Positions 1 to 9,646 of a stretch of DNA of 64,000 bases are shown one piece after another (position 1 is the first letter of the stretch; each line of letters starts with the position of its first letter). The DNA lies in the NCBI RefSeq assembly GCF_900618535.1, contig NZ_UYJA01000002.1, positions 744,001-808,000 of the forward strand, read 5' to 3'. The notes beneath the pieces were generated by a model. That model was given only the letters and a program-made list of their open reading frames with translations. It was not told the DNA's origin and made no database searches. The translations under genes were made by a program, and so were the position numbers. This stretch comes from Pseudomonas bubulae. GTDB taxonomy: Bacteria; Pseudomonadota; Gammaproteobacteria; Pseudomonadales; Pseudomonadaceae.

Positions 1-269
<269 letters not shown>

Positions 270-326
270 GATCCTATCGAGTACACTGAGGGCCATCCGA
301 TACAAGCTTCGCCTACAGGTGTTCAC

Positions 327-1844
327 GTGACCAGTCTGAACCAGCCTCCCCAGGCCAAACCGGCCATTCGCAGCATTTTGATTGCCCTGATGCTGGCGAT
401 TTTTCTGGGGGCGCTGGATCAGACCATCGTCGCCGTCTCCATGCCCGCCATTTCCGCCCAGTTCAAGGATGTCAGCCAGCTGGCGTGGGTGATTTCCGGC
501 TATATGGTGGCCATGACCGTGGCGGTGCCGATCTACGGCAAGCTCGGTGACCTGTACGGGCGCCGCCGCCTGATGCTGTTCGGCATGGGCCTGTTTACCC
601 TGGCTTCGCTGTTTTGCGGGCTGGCACAGAACATGGAGCAGTTGGTGCTGGCGCGGATCATTCAGGGCATTGGCGCCGGCGGGATGATTTCTGTCAGCCA
701 GGCGATCATCGGCGATATCGTCCCGCCCCGTGAACGCGGCCGCTACCAGGGGTACTTCAGCAGCATGTATGCCCTGGCCAGCGTTGCCGGGCCGGTGCTG
801 GGCGGTTATATGACCGAGTACCTGTCATGGCGCTGGGTATTCCTGATCAACCTGCCGCTGGGGCTGGCGGCCTGGTGGATCTCCCACCGTACCCTGGTCG
901 GCCTGCCGGTGCCGCAGCGCAAACCCGTGATTGACTACCTGGGCACTATGTTGATGATCCTGGGCCTGACTTCACTGCTGTTGAGCATCACCTTTATCGG
1001 TCAGGGCCAAAGCTGGCATGACCAACAGGTCGCAGGCTTTCTGGTGGTGGCGCTGATCGCCCTGGCGCTGTTTGTCTGGCATGAACGGCGCACGCCAGAG
1101 CCGTTGCTGCCCATGCACCTGTTTGCCAACCGCCATGCGGTGCTGTGCTGGTGCACGGTATTTTTCACCAGTTTTCAGGCTATTTCGCTGATTGTGTTGA
1201 TGCCGCTGCGCTATCAGAGCATCACTGGCGCCGGTGCCGACAGCGCGGCCCTGCACCTGTTGCCGCTGGCCATCGGGTTGCCGATGGGGGCTTATTTTGC
1301 CGGTCGCATGACTTCGGTAACCGGGCGCTACAAACCGATGATCTTGAGCGGGGCGGCGCTGATGCCCCTGTCCATTTTGGGCATGGCATTCAGCCCGCCC
1401 GGCGCCGAGTTGTTGAGCGGGGTGTTTATGCTGTTCAGCGGGATAGCTTCCGGCATGCAGTTCCCGACGTCGCTGGTGGGCGCGCAGAACTCGGTGCAAC
1501 AGCATGATATTGGCGTGGCGACCAGCACCACCAACCTGTTTCGTGCCCTGGGCGGGGCGATGGGGGTGGCCTTGATGTCGGCCCTGCTGCTGGCATTGCT
1601 GCATGACTCGTTACCGGTACCGGTCATGGGCCAGCCGCTGATTGGCGAAGGCAGCTCGGGCAATGTACTGCTCGACAGTCTGAGCGCGGTTCAGGGGCCG
1701 GCGCTGCAAAGCCTGAGAGCAGAACTGCTGCTGACCTTCCGTCATCTGTTGAGCATCAGTGCGGCAGTGTCATTGCTGGGGCTGGCGGCGGCGCTGGCGA
1801 TGCCCGACCAGGTACTGCGCGGGCGTGAGGACAAGGCGCGCTAG
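327..1844 (+). CDS. DHA2-family (EmrB/QacA) MFS drug exporter
   Basis: A 505-residue integral inner-membrane protein of the size expected for 14-helix DHA2 transporters. LDQTIV near residues 30-35 is the family's acidic motif in helix 1. GKLGDLYGRR at 71-80 is the MFS loop 2-3 motif, and GPVLGG followed by WRWVFLINLPLG near 155-179 is the antiporter motif. It should export hydrophobic or aromatic compounds in exchange for protons; the substrate cannot be read from sequence. I keep the GTG start at 327, although the ribosome site before it is weak. It lies 57 bases after pobA on the same strand, so cotranscription with aromatic degradation is possible but unproven. Confidence 0.87.
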   Translation: MTSLNQPPQAKPAIRSILIALMLAIFLGALDQTIVAVSMPAISAQFKDVSQLAWVISGYMVAMTVAVPIYGKLGDLYGRRRLMLFGMGLFTLASLFCGLAQNMEQLVLARIIQGIGAGGMISVSQAIIGDIVPPRERGRYQGYFSSMYALASVAGPVLGGYMTEYLSWRWVFLINLPLGLAAWWISHRTLVGLPVPQRKPVIDYLGTMLMILGLTSLLLSITFIGQGQSWHDQQVAGFLVVALIALALFVWHERRTPEPLLPMHLFANRHAVLCWCTVFFTSFQAISLIVLMPLRYQSITGAGADSAALHLLPLAIGLPMGAYFAGRMTSVTGRYKPMILSGAALMPLSILGMAFSPPGAELLSGVFMLFSGIASGMQFPTSLVGAQNSVQQHDIGVATSTTNLFRALGGAMGVALMSALLLALLHDSLPVPVMGQPLIGEGSSGNVLLDSLSAVQGPALQSLRAELLLTFRHLLSISAAVSLLGLAAALAMPDQVLRGREDKAR

Positions 1845-1893
1845 GGCTGAACAAAAGCCCCGCGTCCCTCTCCCGAAAGGCCAGGGGGGTGGT

Positions 1894-3228
1894 TTATTCG
1901 GCACTTAAAAATGCTTCACGCGCCAACCCGTGGCGTTGCATTTTCTCATTCAGGGTACGTCGCGGCAGCTGCAGCTCATTGAGCACTGCCTTGATATCAC
2001 CTTTATGCCGGGTCAGCGCCGCGCGCAGGCACTGCGCCTCGAAGGCTTCCTGTTGCGCCACCAGTGATTGCCCCGTGTCGGTGTCGGGCAATTGCGGCTC
2101 GCCCAAACCCAGCACATCCCGCTCGGCTACGTTGGCCAGCTCGCGCACATTGCCTGGCCAGGCATGGCTGAGCAGACGCGACAGCTGCGGGCCGCTCAGC
2201 ACTTGTGCACTGCGCCCCAGGCGTTCAGCGGCATTGCGTGAAAAGGCGTCGTACAACAAGGGAATATCCTCGCGCCGCTCACGCAGCGGCGCCAGGCGTA
2301 ATTCGGCCACGGTCAGGCGATAGGCCAGGTCTTCACGAAAGCGTCCGGCGCGGGCTTCGTCGAGCAGGTCGGGTTTGGTGGCGGCAACCACCCGCAAGTT
2401 CACGTTGATGCTCTGGTTGGAGCCCAGACGCTCGAGTTTTTGCTCCTGCAGCACTCGCAGCAGTTTGGCTTGCTGGGCCAGTGGCATGCTTTCGATTTCA
2501 TCCAGAAACAAGGTGCCACCATCGGCGTACTCCAGCTTGCCGATGCGCTTGCCCTGGGCGCCGGTAAAGGCGCCGCTTTCATGGCCGAACAATTCGGCTT
2601 CAAACAGTTGCTCGGGGATTGCCGAGCAGTTGAGGGCCACAAAGGGCTTGTCGGCACGTGGGCCAAAATCATGCAGGCAGCGGGCGACCAGCTCCTTGCC
2701 GCTGCCGGTCTCGCCGCGAATCAACACATTGACGGGCAGAGGCGCCAGTTCCAGGACCTGACGGCGCAAGGTCTGCAAGCTGCGCGATACCCCAAGCAGG
2801 CGCCCGTCGATCTGCTCACGCAGGTCTGCCTGCTCATGCAAGCGGCGGTTTTCCAGTACCAGTTGGCGCTTTTCCAGCGCGCGGCGCAGGCTGCTGAGCA
2901 GGGCTTCGGGGCTGAAGGGCTTTTCCAGAAAGTCGTAGGCACCATCACGCATGGCCTCCACGGCCATGGGTACATCGCCATGGCCGGTCAGCAAGATCAC
3001 CGGCAAATCCGCGTCCAGTTGCTGCAACCGGGTCAGCAGGGCCAGGCCGCCCATGCCCGGCATGCGCACATCGCTGACAATCACTCCGGCAAAATGCGCA
3101 GGCAACCGGTGCAGACAGTCTTCGGCGTTGTTGAAAAGCTGCACATCAAAGCCGCTCAAGCTCAGCCACTGTTCGACGGCATTGCGAATACTGGCCTCAT
3201 CATCGACCACGATCACCGAGTTGAGCAT
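1894..3228 (-). CDS. dctD: Sigma-54-dependent response regulator, DctD type
   Basis: A 444-residue NtrC-class regulator. The receiver domain (about 1-120) has D9/D10 and phosphoacceptor D53. The central AAA+ domain (about 140-370) has Walker A GETGSGKE and the sigma-54 contact motif GAFTGA. The C-terminus ends in a Fis-type helix-turn-helix (HKGDIKAVLNELQLPRRTLN). It starts three bases after the sensor gene stop, so the two form an operon. The partner sensor resembles DctB, and dctA about 5 kb away carries a sigma-54 promoter with paired palindromes, so control of C4-dicarboxylate uptake is the likely role. Related pairs (MifR-like) are the main alternative. Confidence 0.85.
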   Translation of the reverse strand: MLNSVIVVDDEASIRNAVEQWLSLSGFDVQLFNNAEDCLHRLPAHFAGVIVSDVRMPGMGGLALLTRLQQLDADLPVILLTGHGDVPMAVEAMRDGAYDFLEKPFSPEALLSSLRRALEKRQLVLENRRLHEQADLREQIDGRLLGVSRSLQTLRRQVLELAPLPVNVLIRGETGSGKELVARCLHDFGPRADKPFVALNCSAIPEQLFEAELFGHESGAFTGAQGKRIGKLEYADGGTLFLDEIESMPLAQQAKLLRVLQEQKLERLGSNQSINVNLRVVAATKPDLLDEARAGRFREDLAYRLTVAELRLAPLRERREDIPLLYDAFSRNAAERLGRSAQVLSGPQLSRLLSHAWPGNVRELANVAERDVLGLGEPQLPDTDTGQSLVAQQEAFEAQCLRAALTRHKGDIKAVLNELQLPRRTLNEKMQRHGLAREAFLSAE

Positions 3229-3231
3229 GTC

Positions 3232-4986
3232 TCAAGATTCCTGTGCGATGGGCAGTGTCAGCGTGAATTGCGCGCCATCAACGTGATTGCAAGCAGTCAG
3301 GCGACCACCGATTTCATGAACAATGGCGTATGACACCGCCAGGCCCAAGCCTAATCCATCGCCCACGGGTTTGGTGGTGAAGAACGGGTCGAAAATTTTA
3401 CCCAAATATTCATCGGCAATTCCGCCGCCGCTGTCAGTGACGGTCAGGCGCCACAGTTGCTGGTCGGCTTCGATACGGATCTCAAGGTGTTTACGCGGTT
3501 TGTCGCCCATGGCGTCCAGGGCATTGCGCAGCAGGTTGATCAGTACCTGCTCCAGGCGAATTGCGTCGCCACGCACCCAGGCCGGACGCTGCAGATTGAC
3601 GCGCAAGTCGATCTGTTCGTCCTTCAGGCGCGGCTCCAGCAGTTGCAGGGACTGATCCACCACATTAGCCAGATCCAGTTTTTCACGCAGGCCGCTGGGG
3701 CTTTGCCTTGCGTAGGTTTTCAGGTGGCCGGTGAGGGCGGCCATACGTGTGAGCATCTGCTCCAGGGGTTCCAGGGCTTTGTAGGCGTCATCGATACGAC
3801 CGTGATCGAGCAACAGGCGCAAGGTCGCCAGCTGCATGCGCTGGGCGGTGAGGGGCTGGTTGATTTCATGGGCCAGCGCCGCTGACATTTGCCCCAGCGC
3901 CGCCAGTTTGGCGGATTGCACCAGGCCATCCTGGGCGGTGCGCAGATCCCGGGTACGGGCCTCGACCAGTTGTTCAAGTTCTGCCCGATTGCGCTGGCGC
4001 AAACGGGCGAGCCGCCAGCGCTGGAGTAAAAACAGCCCCAGAAATACCAGCGTCAGCCACAGGCCGATTGCCGCCAGGGCGGCATTGCGGCTGTCTTCGG
4101 CCGGTATTGCCGGGCGACGCAGCAAGTGCAGCGTCCAGCCCTCGATGTTCAGGGGTTGCGAGCCCCACAGGTAGTCGGCCTGGCCCTGCGGGCCATTGAC
4201 GCGGCTCAGGTAGCTGTTGTCACCAAAACTGTGCAAGGTCTGCGAGGTCATCAGCGTTAGCGGTTGCTTGTCGTATTGTCGCGTCACGCTGATGGCGCTG
4301 CGGTCGCGGTCGTTCAGCTCGCGCAGGTGGCGATAGCGCCAGCCGGGCTGATTGGCAATAAATACAATGCCCCGGTTGTCACTGACCAGCAGCGTGTCGC
4401 TGCCGTGGCTCCACTCGCGCTCCAGTTCCGGAAACTCCAGTTTGACCACCATGGCGCCCATAAACCGGCCGTCGGCACCCTGTACCGCGCTGGACATAAA
4501 GTAACCCGGTATGCCGCTGGTTACGCCCACGGCATAAAAGCTGCCGGTACCCTGGCTGCGTGTCTGGCTGAAATACGGGCGGAACGCGTAGTTGTGACCG
4601 ACGTAACTATTGGACGTGTTCCAGTTGCTGGCGGCTACTGCCAGGCCGGTGCTGTCGAGCAACTCCAGTGTCGAAGATTGTGCTGCACCGTTGATACGTT
4701 CCAGCTTGCGGTTGAGCAGCGCCTGCACCTGCGGCGTCATGGGGTGCGCCAGTGCGTCCGACAACTCCGGGTCCAGTGCCAGTACGGCTGGCAGGGCGCG
4801 ATAGCGTTCGATCACCGTGTACAGCGAATTGGCATACAGGCTCAATTGTTCAGGCCCGCGCCTGGCGCTCTCTTCCAGTGCGTGCTGTTTGGCCTGACGC
4901 ATCGCCCAGCCGCCAGCCAGAATGGCTCCGGCCAGGATCAACAGGCAATACAGCGCCAGACGCAGGGCGCGAGACGTCACAGGCAT
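3232..4986 (-). CDS. dctB: C4-dicarboxylate-type sensor histidine kinase, DctB-like
   Basis: 584 residues from the preferred ATG at 4986; an in-frame start at 5025 would add 13 residues. A membrane helix near residues 8-28 is followed by a periplasmic dCache sensor region with the NYAFRPYF and [12 protein letters not shown] stretches that recur in DctB sensors. A second helix lies near 320. The kinase core has the H-box [10 protein letters not shown], an N-box with [10 protein letters not shown], and G-boxes [10 protein letters not shown] and [10 protein letters not shown]. It should sense succinate, fumarate or malate outside the inner membrane and phosphorylate the adjacent regulator. The ligand is inferred by similarity. 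Confidence 0.85.
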   Translation of the reverse strand: MPVTSRALRLALYCLLILAGAILAGGWAMRQAKQHALEESARRGPEQLSLYANSLYTVIERYRALPAVLALDPELSDALAHPMTPQVQALLNRKLERINGAAQSSTLELLDSTGLAVAASNWNTSNSYVGHNYAFRPYFSQTRSQGTGSFYAVGVTSGIPGYFMSSAVQGADGRFMGAMVVKLEFPELEREWSHGSDTLLVSDNRGIVFIANQPGWRYRHLRELNDRDRSAISVTRQYDKQPLTLMTSQTLHSFGDNSYLSRVNGPQGQADYLWGSQPLNIEGWTLHLLRRPAIPAEDSRNAALAAIGLWLTLVFLGLFLLQRWRLARLRQRNRAELEQLVEARTRDLRTAQDGLVQSAKLAALGQMSAALAHEINQPLTAQRMQLATLRLLLDHGRIDDAYKALEPLEQMLTRMAALTGHLKTYARQSPSGLREKLDLANVVDQSLQLLEPRLKDEQIDLRVNLQRPAWVRGDAIRLEQVLINLLRNALDAMGDKPRKHLEIRIEADQQLWRLTVTDSGGGIADEYLGKIFDPFFTTKPVGDGLGLGLAVSYAIVHEIGGRLTACNHVDGAQFTLTLPIAQES

Positions 4987-5059
4987 GGTGGCAAACCGTT
5001 CGAACAGGGGCGCGCACGATAGCATGGCGGGCGTATCCCGCGGCCACAGGGCAACGGGG

Positions 5060-5785
5060 TCAGGCTTTTATCGCCACCACGCTGAGCAGTTGCCCGTCCA
5101 GCAGGCAAAACTGCGCATCCAGCTCACTGCCATGTTGCCACTCAGGTGACAAGTCGGTGAGCAGACGCAGGCGTACATGCCCTTGGGGGGTCCAGTTCAA
5201 CACTTCGGCGTGTTCAAAGTAGAAGCGTTTTTGCACCAGCGGGTATAGCGCCTTGAACAGGCTTTCCTTGACCGAAAACGTCAAGGTGACCAGCAGCGCA
5301 ATCTGATCTGCAGGCCCGGCGGCCATACGCACAAGCTCATCGGGAGTAAGGATTTCCTTGGCCAGGCGCCTGGCGCGTTCGAGACTGAGCAGGGTTTCCA
5401 GGTCGATACCCAGGGCCTGCCAGTCACGTTTAAAGGCTACCAGTGCCCCGGCGCGGCCGTTGCTGTGGGTGATGGCGCCGCTGATATGGTCTGGCCACAC
5501 GGGCGCGCGGTCTTCACCCAGGGCGGGAGCCACGCAAGTGCCATCCAGTTGCCGCAGCGCTGCGCGGGCGCACAGGCGCCCGGCCAGAAATTCGGCTTGG
5601 CGTTTGGCCACTGAGCGTTGAATACTCGCAGGCATATCGATTGCACTGCGGGCAAAGTCGTCGTCTTCAAGCTGTGCCGGGATAAAGTCTGTGCTCAGCC
5701 ACACACTGGCGGGCAGGACCTCTGGCAAGGGCCAGTCGTCACGCAATGGCGTGCAGCAGGCAGGCAGGGCGGGGAGTCGGTTCAT
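5060..5785 (-). CDS. 4'-phosphopantetheinyl transferase (EntD/PcpS type)
   Basis: 241 residues from the ATG at 5785; longer in-frame starts at 5794 and 5848 exist, and none has a clear ribosome site. The magnesium/CoA-binding motifs are present: GIDLET in the middle and FSVKESLFKALYP further on. The N-terminal VAKRQAEFLAGRLCARAAL is the conserved EntD-group segment. The enzyme moves phosphopantetheine from CoA to a serine on carrier proteins. In pseudomonads one broad-specificity enzyme (PcpS) serves both fatty-acid synthesis and siderophore synthetases, and this looks like its counterpart. It is divergent from phoP, with 132 bases between starts. Confidence 0.88.
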   Translation of the reverse strand: MNRLPALPACCTPLRDDWPLPEVLPASVWLSTDFIPAQLEDDDFARSAIDMPASIQRSVAKRQAEFLAGRLCARAALRQLDGTCVAPALGEDRAPVWPDHISGAITHSNGRAGALVAFKRDWQALGIDLETLLSLERARRLAKEILTPDELVRMAAGPADQIALLVTLTFSVKESLFKALYPLVQKRFYFEHAEVLNWTPQGHVRLRLLTDLSPEWQHGSELDAQFCLLDGQLLSVVAIKA

Positions 5786-5823
5786 GCCGGGCATTGTGCC
5801 GGGGCTTGGCCCGGCTGTGCAAT

Positions 5824-5858
5824 TGTTCAGAGTATGTTCAGGGCACACAACTTACTGT
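5824..5858 (+). promoter_or_regulatory. PhoP box and -10 element upstream of phoP
   Basis: The hexamer TGTTCA occurs at 5824-5829 and again at 5835-5840, separated by exactly five bases. This matches the 11-base periodicity of PhoP boxes (consensus [G/T]GTTTA-N5-[G/T]GTTTA) with one T-to-C change in each half. TACTGT at 5853-5858 lies 12 bases downstream, where a -10 element is expected. The phoP start is at 5918. This suggests direct autoregulation of phoPQ. Confidence 0.6.
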
Positions 5859-5917
5859 GTGGCTAGGCTGTATGGGACACACGTCCTTCGAGACGCGGAT
5901 TGGCTTGGGAGAGCGCG

Positions 5918-6595
5918 ATGAAATTGCTGGTGGTTGAAGATGAGGCGTTGCTGCGCCATCACTTGCAAACCCGTCTGACAGAAAGTGGCCATGTGGTCGA
6001 AGCGGTGGCCAATGCCGAAGAGGCGCTGTACCAGACCGAACAGTTCAATCATGACCTGGCGATGATTGACCTGGGTTTGCCGGGGCTCGGTGGCCTGGAA
6101 CTGATTCGCCAGTTGCGTGCCCGGGGCAAGACGTTTCCGATCCTGATTCTCACCGCCCGTGGCAATTGGCAGGACAAGGTCGAAGGGCTGGCAGCGGGCG
6201 CTGACGACTATGTGGTCAAGCCCTTTCAGTTCGAAGAGCTGGATGCGCGGCTCAATGCCTTGCTGCGCCGCTCCAGTGGCTTTACCCAGCCGACGATAGT
6301 GGCGGGGGCGCTGGTGCTGGACATCAACCGCAAGCAGGCGGTGCTCGACGGCGAGCCGCTGGCGCTGACCGCTTATGAATACCGGATTCTTGAATACCTG
6401 ATGCGCCATCACCAGCAAGTGGTGGCCAAGGACCGACTGATGGAACAGCTGTACCCGGATGACGAGGAGCGTGATCCGAATGTGATCGAGGTGCTGGTCG
6501 GGCGCCTGCGACGCAAGCTGGAGGGGGCAAACGGCTTTAAGCCAATCGATACGGTGCGCGGCCTGGGGTACTTGTTTACTGAGCGCTGCCGATGA
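5918..6595 (+). CDS. phoP: Response regulator PhoP
   Basis: 225 residues, an OmpR-family regulator with a receiver domain (acidic pocket E7/D8, phosphoacceptor D51, K in VVKPFQFEEL) and a C-terminal winged helix ending RLRRKLEGANGFKPIDTVRGLGYLF. The sequence agrees closely with P. aeruginosa PhoP as I recall it. PhoP responds to low magnesium and cationic peptides and controls lipid A modification and magnesium uptake. The ATG at 5918 is preceded by GGGAG; the upstream ATG at 5900 would overlap that site and is rejected. It overlaps phoQ by four bases. In P. aeruginosa oprH precedes phoP; it is not next to phoP here. Confidence 0.93.
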   Translation: MKLLVVEDEALLRHHLQTRLTESGHVVEAVANAEEALYQTEQFNHDLAMIDLGLPGLGGLELIRQLRARGKTFPILILTARGNWQDKVEGLAAGADDYVVKPFQFEELDARLNALLRRSSGFTQPTIVAGALVLDINRKQAVLDGEPLALTAYEYRILEYLMRHHQQVVAKDRLMEQLYPDDEERDPNVIEVLVGRLRRKLEGANGFKPIDTVRGLGYLFTERCR

Positions 6596-7938
6596 TTCGT
6601 TCGCTTCGCGTTCGATTGATGCTGGCGGCAACCCTGTTGGCCGTGTTGTTTATGCTGGCGCTGTTGCCGGCGATGCAGGGAGCGTTCAGTCTGGCGCTCA
6701 AGGACGCCATAGAGCAGCGCCTGGCGTCAGATGTCACCACGCTGATTTCAGCGGCAAAGATGGAAAAGAACCGCCTCAAGATGCCGGCGTTGCTGCCCGA
6801 TGAGCAGTTCGATCTGCCGGACAGTCGCCTGCTGGGTTATATCTATGACCGCGACGGGCACCTGGTGTGGCGCTCGCGGGCCACTCAGGAAGAAACCATC
6901 AATTACCGGCCGCGCTATGACGGGCGCGGCAACGAGTTTGCAAGTATTCGCGAAGATAACGGCGAAGAGTTTTTTGTCTACGACGTTGAGGTCAAGTTGC
7001 TCGGTGGCAAAAGTGCTGCCTTCAGCTTTGTCGCCCTGCAACCGATGCGCGAATACAACCGCACACTGGAAGGCCTGCGGGAAAATCTTTATCTGGGGTT
7101 CGGCGCAGCTTTGATTGTGCTGCTGGCATTGCTATGGATTGGTCTGACGTGGGGGTTACGTGCCTTGCGACGTTTGAGTCAGGAACTGGATGAAATCGAA
7201 ACCGGCGAGCGCGACAGCCTCAGCGAGCAGCACCCGCGTGAGCTGCTGCGCCTGACCGGCTCGTTGAACCGCTTGCTGCAAAGCGAGCGCGAACAGCGCT
7301 CACGTTATCGCGATTCTCTTGATGACCTGGCCCACAGCCTGAAAACCCCGCTGGCGGTATTGCAGGGCGTGAGCGAAAGCATGGCCCAGCGCCCGGCTGA
7401 CCGTGAACAGGCCTGGGTCCTGCAAAGCCAGATCGAGCGCATGAACCAGCAAATCGGCTATCAGTTGCAGCGTGCCAGCTTGCGCAAGAGTGGTCTGGTA
7501 CGTCACCAGGTCGAGCTGCTGCCGGTGGTACAGAGCTTGTGCCATACGCTGGACAAGGTCTATCGCGACAAGGGGGTCAAGGTCAGCTACGACATCCCTG
7601 AGCTGAGCCATGTGCCGATCGAGCAGAATGCCTTGTTGGAATTACTGGGCAACTTGCTGGAAAACGCCTACAGGCTGTGCTTGAGCCAGGTACGTATCAG
7701 CCTGCACCGTAACGTTCACGGCATTGAGGTCTGCGTCGAAGATGACGGTCCTGGAGTGCCGCCGGATCAGCGTGCGCGCATCCTGCAGCGCGGCGAACGG
7801 CTTGACCGCCAGCATCCGGGGCAGGGCATTGGTCTTGCGGTGGTCAAGGACATCATTGAAAGCTATGACGCCACCTTGACCCTGGAAGATTCCTCGTTGG
7901 GCGGCGCGGCGTTCAGGATTTATTTCCCGGCGGGCTAA
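6592..7938 (+). CDS. phoQ: Sensor histidine kinase PhoQ
   Basis: A 448-residue inner-membrane kinase. An N-terminal helix (about 8-28) precedes a periplasmic sensor domain containing acidic clusters such as REDNGEEFF, a second helix near 165-185, and a HAMP-like linker. The H-box is DDLAHSLKTPLAVLQ, the N-box LGNLLENAYRLC, and the G-boxes DDGPGVPP and GQGIGLAVVKDI. PhoQ is repressed by divalent cations bound to its acidic periplasmic surface and activates PhoP when they are scarce. Its ATG overlaps the phoP stop (ATGA), so the pair is translationally coupled. Confidence 0.93.
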   Translation: MIRSLRVRLMLAATLLAVLFMLALLPAMQGAFSLALKDAIEQRLASDVTTLISAAKMEKNRLKMPALLPDEQFDLPDSRLLGYIYDRDGHLVWRSRATQEETINYRPRYDGRGNEFASIREDNGEEFFVYDVEVKLLGGKSAAFSFVALQPMREYNRTLEGLRENLYLGFGAALIVLLALLWIGLTWGLRALRRLSQELDEIETGERDSLSEQHPRELLRLTGSLNRLLQSEREQRSRYRDSLDDLAHSLKTPLAVLQGVSESMAQRPADREQAWVLQSQIERMNQQIGYQLQRASLRKSGLVRHQVELLPVVQSLCHTLDKVYRDKGVKVSYDIPELSHVPIEQNALLELLGNLLENAYRLCLSQVRISLHRNVHGIEVCVEDDGPGVPPDQRARILQRGERLDRQHPGQGIGLAVVKDIIESYDATLTLEDSSLGGAAFRIYFPAG

Positions 7939-7980
7939 TCGACGAACCCTGGTAGCTGCTACGGGAGTACGTGGGGTTCA

Positions 7981-8035
7981 GGCGGATATCCGCCACCTTC
8001 TGCGTTTCAACACGCCCAATGGGCGGAATCCCGCC
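7981..8035 (+). promoter_or_regulatory. Paired palindromes, likely DctD upstream activator sites
   Basis: GGCGGATATCCGCC at 7981-7994 is a perfect 14-base palindrome. GGCGGAATCCCGCC at 8022-8035 is nearly the same sequence with an imperfect centre. Their centres are 41 bases apart, close to four helical turns, so dimers would sit on one DNA face. They lie about 90-150 bases upstream of the -24/-12 promoter of dctA, typical for an NtrC-class activator. An AT-rich stretch at 8049-8069 between them and the promoter could take IHF. Assignment to DctD is inference. Confidence 0.6.
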
Positions 8036-8114
8036 AAACCCTGACCTGCAAAATATATAAGAATTTTCCTTCAAACTCAGGCGCCATGGGCTATTGCGCG
8101 GCATTTGCGCAATG

Positions 8115-8130
8115 TGGCCCACGGCTTGCA
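8115..8130 (+). promoter_or_regulatory. Sigma-54 (-24/-12) promoter of dctA
   Basis: TGGCCCACGGCTTGCA has GG and GC separated by ten bases, the spacing required for RpoN promoters; the -12 half TTGCA is consensus and the -24 half differs by one base from TGGCAC. It lies 132 bases before the dctA start. An inverted repeat (ATTGCGC at 8093-8099 with GCGCAAT at 8107-8113) sits immediately upstream and could be another protein site. Confidence 0.72.
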
Positions 8131-8261
8131 TTAAGTGCGAGAGGGCTGCCGTAAGAGCAGCCCCAAAAACAAATCCCTCCAAGTACAGGAGGGTTCGCGC
8201 TTTAGGTGTCACCAGTCTCAGACGGAATGATGATTGAGTGATGCACTTGAGGAACTTTGCA

Positions 8262-9596
8262 ATGACGACTCGTCAGCCACTGTACAAATCCCTGTATGTG
8301 CAAGTAATCGTAGCGATCGCTATCGGTATCTTGTTGGGCCATTACTACCCGGAAACCGGTGTTGCCCTCAAGCCGTTGGGTGATGGCTTTATCAAACTGA
8401 TCAAGATGGTCATCGCGCCCATTATTTTCTGTACGGTGGTGAGCGGTATTGCCGGCATGCAGAGCATGAAATCGGTCGGCAAAACCGGCGGCTATGCCTT
8501 GCTCTACTTCGAAGTCGTGTCGACTATCGCGCTGTTGATCGGCCTGGTCGTGGTTAACGTGGTTCAGCCTGGCGCAGGCATGCATATTGACGTGTCGACC
8601 CTGGATGCCAGCAAAATTGCCGGTTACGTGTCGGCAGGTGCAGACCAGAGCATCGTAGGCTTTATCCTCAACGTGATCCCGTCGACCATTGTTGGCGCCT
8701 TCGCCAATGGCGATATCCTGCAAGTGCTGATGTTCTCGGTGATTTTCGGTTTCGCCCTGCATCGCCTGGGTGCCTACGGCAAGCCGGTACTGGACTTTAT
8801 CGATCGCTTCGCTCACGTGATGTTCAATATCATCAACATGATCATGAAGCTGGCGCCCCTCGGTGCGCTGGGCGCGATGGCCTTCACCATCGGCGCTTAC
8901 GGCGTAGGCTCGCTGGTTCAGCTGGGTCAGTTGATGATCTGCTTCTACATCACTTGCGTGCTGTTCGTGCTGATCGTGCTGGGCGGTATTGCCCGCGCTC
9001 ACGGTTTCAGCGTTTTGAAGCTGATCCGCTACATCCGTGAAGAGCTGCTGATCGTACTGGGTACGTCCTCGTCGGAATCGGCCCTGCCACGCATGCTGGT
9101 GAAAATGGAGCGCCTGGGCGCGAAGAAATCGGTAGTGGGTCTGGTGATCCCGACCGGTTACTCGTTCAACCTCGACGGTACTTCGATCTACCTGACCATG
9201 GCGGCCGTGTTTATCGCCCAGGCGACTGACACCCATATGGATATCACCCATCAGATCACTCTGTTGCTGGTGCTGTTGCTGTCGTCCAAAGGTGCTGCTG
9301 GCGTCACCGGTAGTGGTTTTATCGTACTGGCGGCAACCCTGTCGGCTGTAGGGCACTTGCCGGTAGCCGGTCTGGCGCTGATCCTGGGTATCGACCGCTT
9401 CATGTCCGAAGCCCGCGCCCTGACCAACCTGATCGGTAACGCGGTAGCAACCCTGGTGGTGGCCAAGTGGGTCAAGGAACTGGACACCGACACCCTGCAA
9501 ACCGAGCTGAACTCTGGCGGCCGTCCGCTGGAGGATACCCGTCCGCAAGATGATCTGGGTGTGGCTGAAGGCCCGGCCCCGGTGTTGCTCAAGTAA
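8262..9596 (+). CDS. dctA: C4-dicarboxylate:proton/sodium symporter DctA
   Basis: 444 residues from the ATG at 8262, which has a TGAGG site nine bases upstream; earlier GTG and ATG codons at 8238 and 8241 are less likely. It belongs to the glutamate/aspartate transporter fold (DAACS). The serine-rich hairpin motif ([13 protein letters not shown]), the helix 7 NxD-type segment ([17 protein letters not shown]) and the tail segment [26 protein letters not shown] are present. The length matches DctA. It imports succinate, fumarate, malate and often orotate across the inner membrane. A sigma-54 promoter and activator palindromes precede it and a terminator follows at once. Confidence 0.94.
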   Translation: MTTRQPLYKSLYVQVIVAIAIGILLGHYYPETGVALKPLGDGFIKLIKMVIAPIIFCTVVSGIAGMQSMKSVGKTGGYALLYFEVVSTIALLIGLVVVNVVQPGAGMHIDVSTLDASKIAGYVSAGADQSIVGFILNVIPSTIVGAFANGDILQVLMFSVIFGFALHRLGAYGKPVLDFIDRFAHVMFNIINMIMKLAPLGALGAMAFTIGAYGVGSLVQLGQLMICFYITCVLFVLIVLGGIARAHGFSVLKLIRYIREELLIVLGTSSSESALPRMLVKMERLGAKKSVVGLVIPTGYSFNLDGTSIYLTMAAVFIAQATDTHMDITHQITLLLVLLLSSKGAAGVTGSGFIVLAATLSAVGHLPVAGLALILGIDRFMSEARALTNLIGNAVATLVVAKWVKELDTDTLQTELNSGGRPLEDTRPQDDLGVAEGPAPVLLK

Positions 9597-9608
9597 ATTT
9601 GAGTACAT

Positions 9609-9639
9609 AAAAAAACCCGTCTTCGGACGGGTTTTTTTA
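9609..9639 (+). terminator. Bidirectional terminator between dctA and sprT
   Basis: The stem ACCCGTC/GACGGGT closes a TTCG loop and is flanked by runs of A on the left and T on the right, so it can stop transcription from dctA (plus) and sprT (minus). Confidence 0.9.
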
Positions 9640-9646
9640 TGCCTGC

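Noticed and set aside
2440..3333. Open frame antisense to the dctD-like gene
   Set aside because: Shadow of the regulator gene; low-complexity Q/G/A-rich product with no domain.
5852..6631. Open frame of 259 codons antisense to phoP
   Set aside because: Overlaps the whole phoP gene, Q/H-rich, no start signal.
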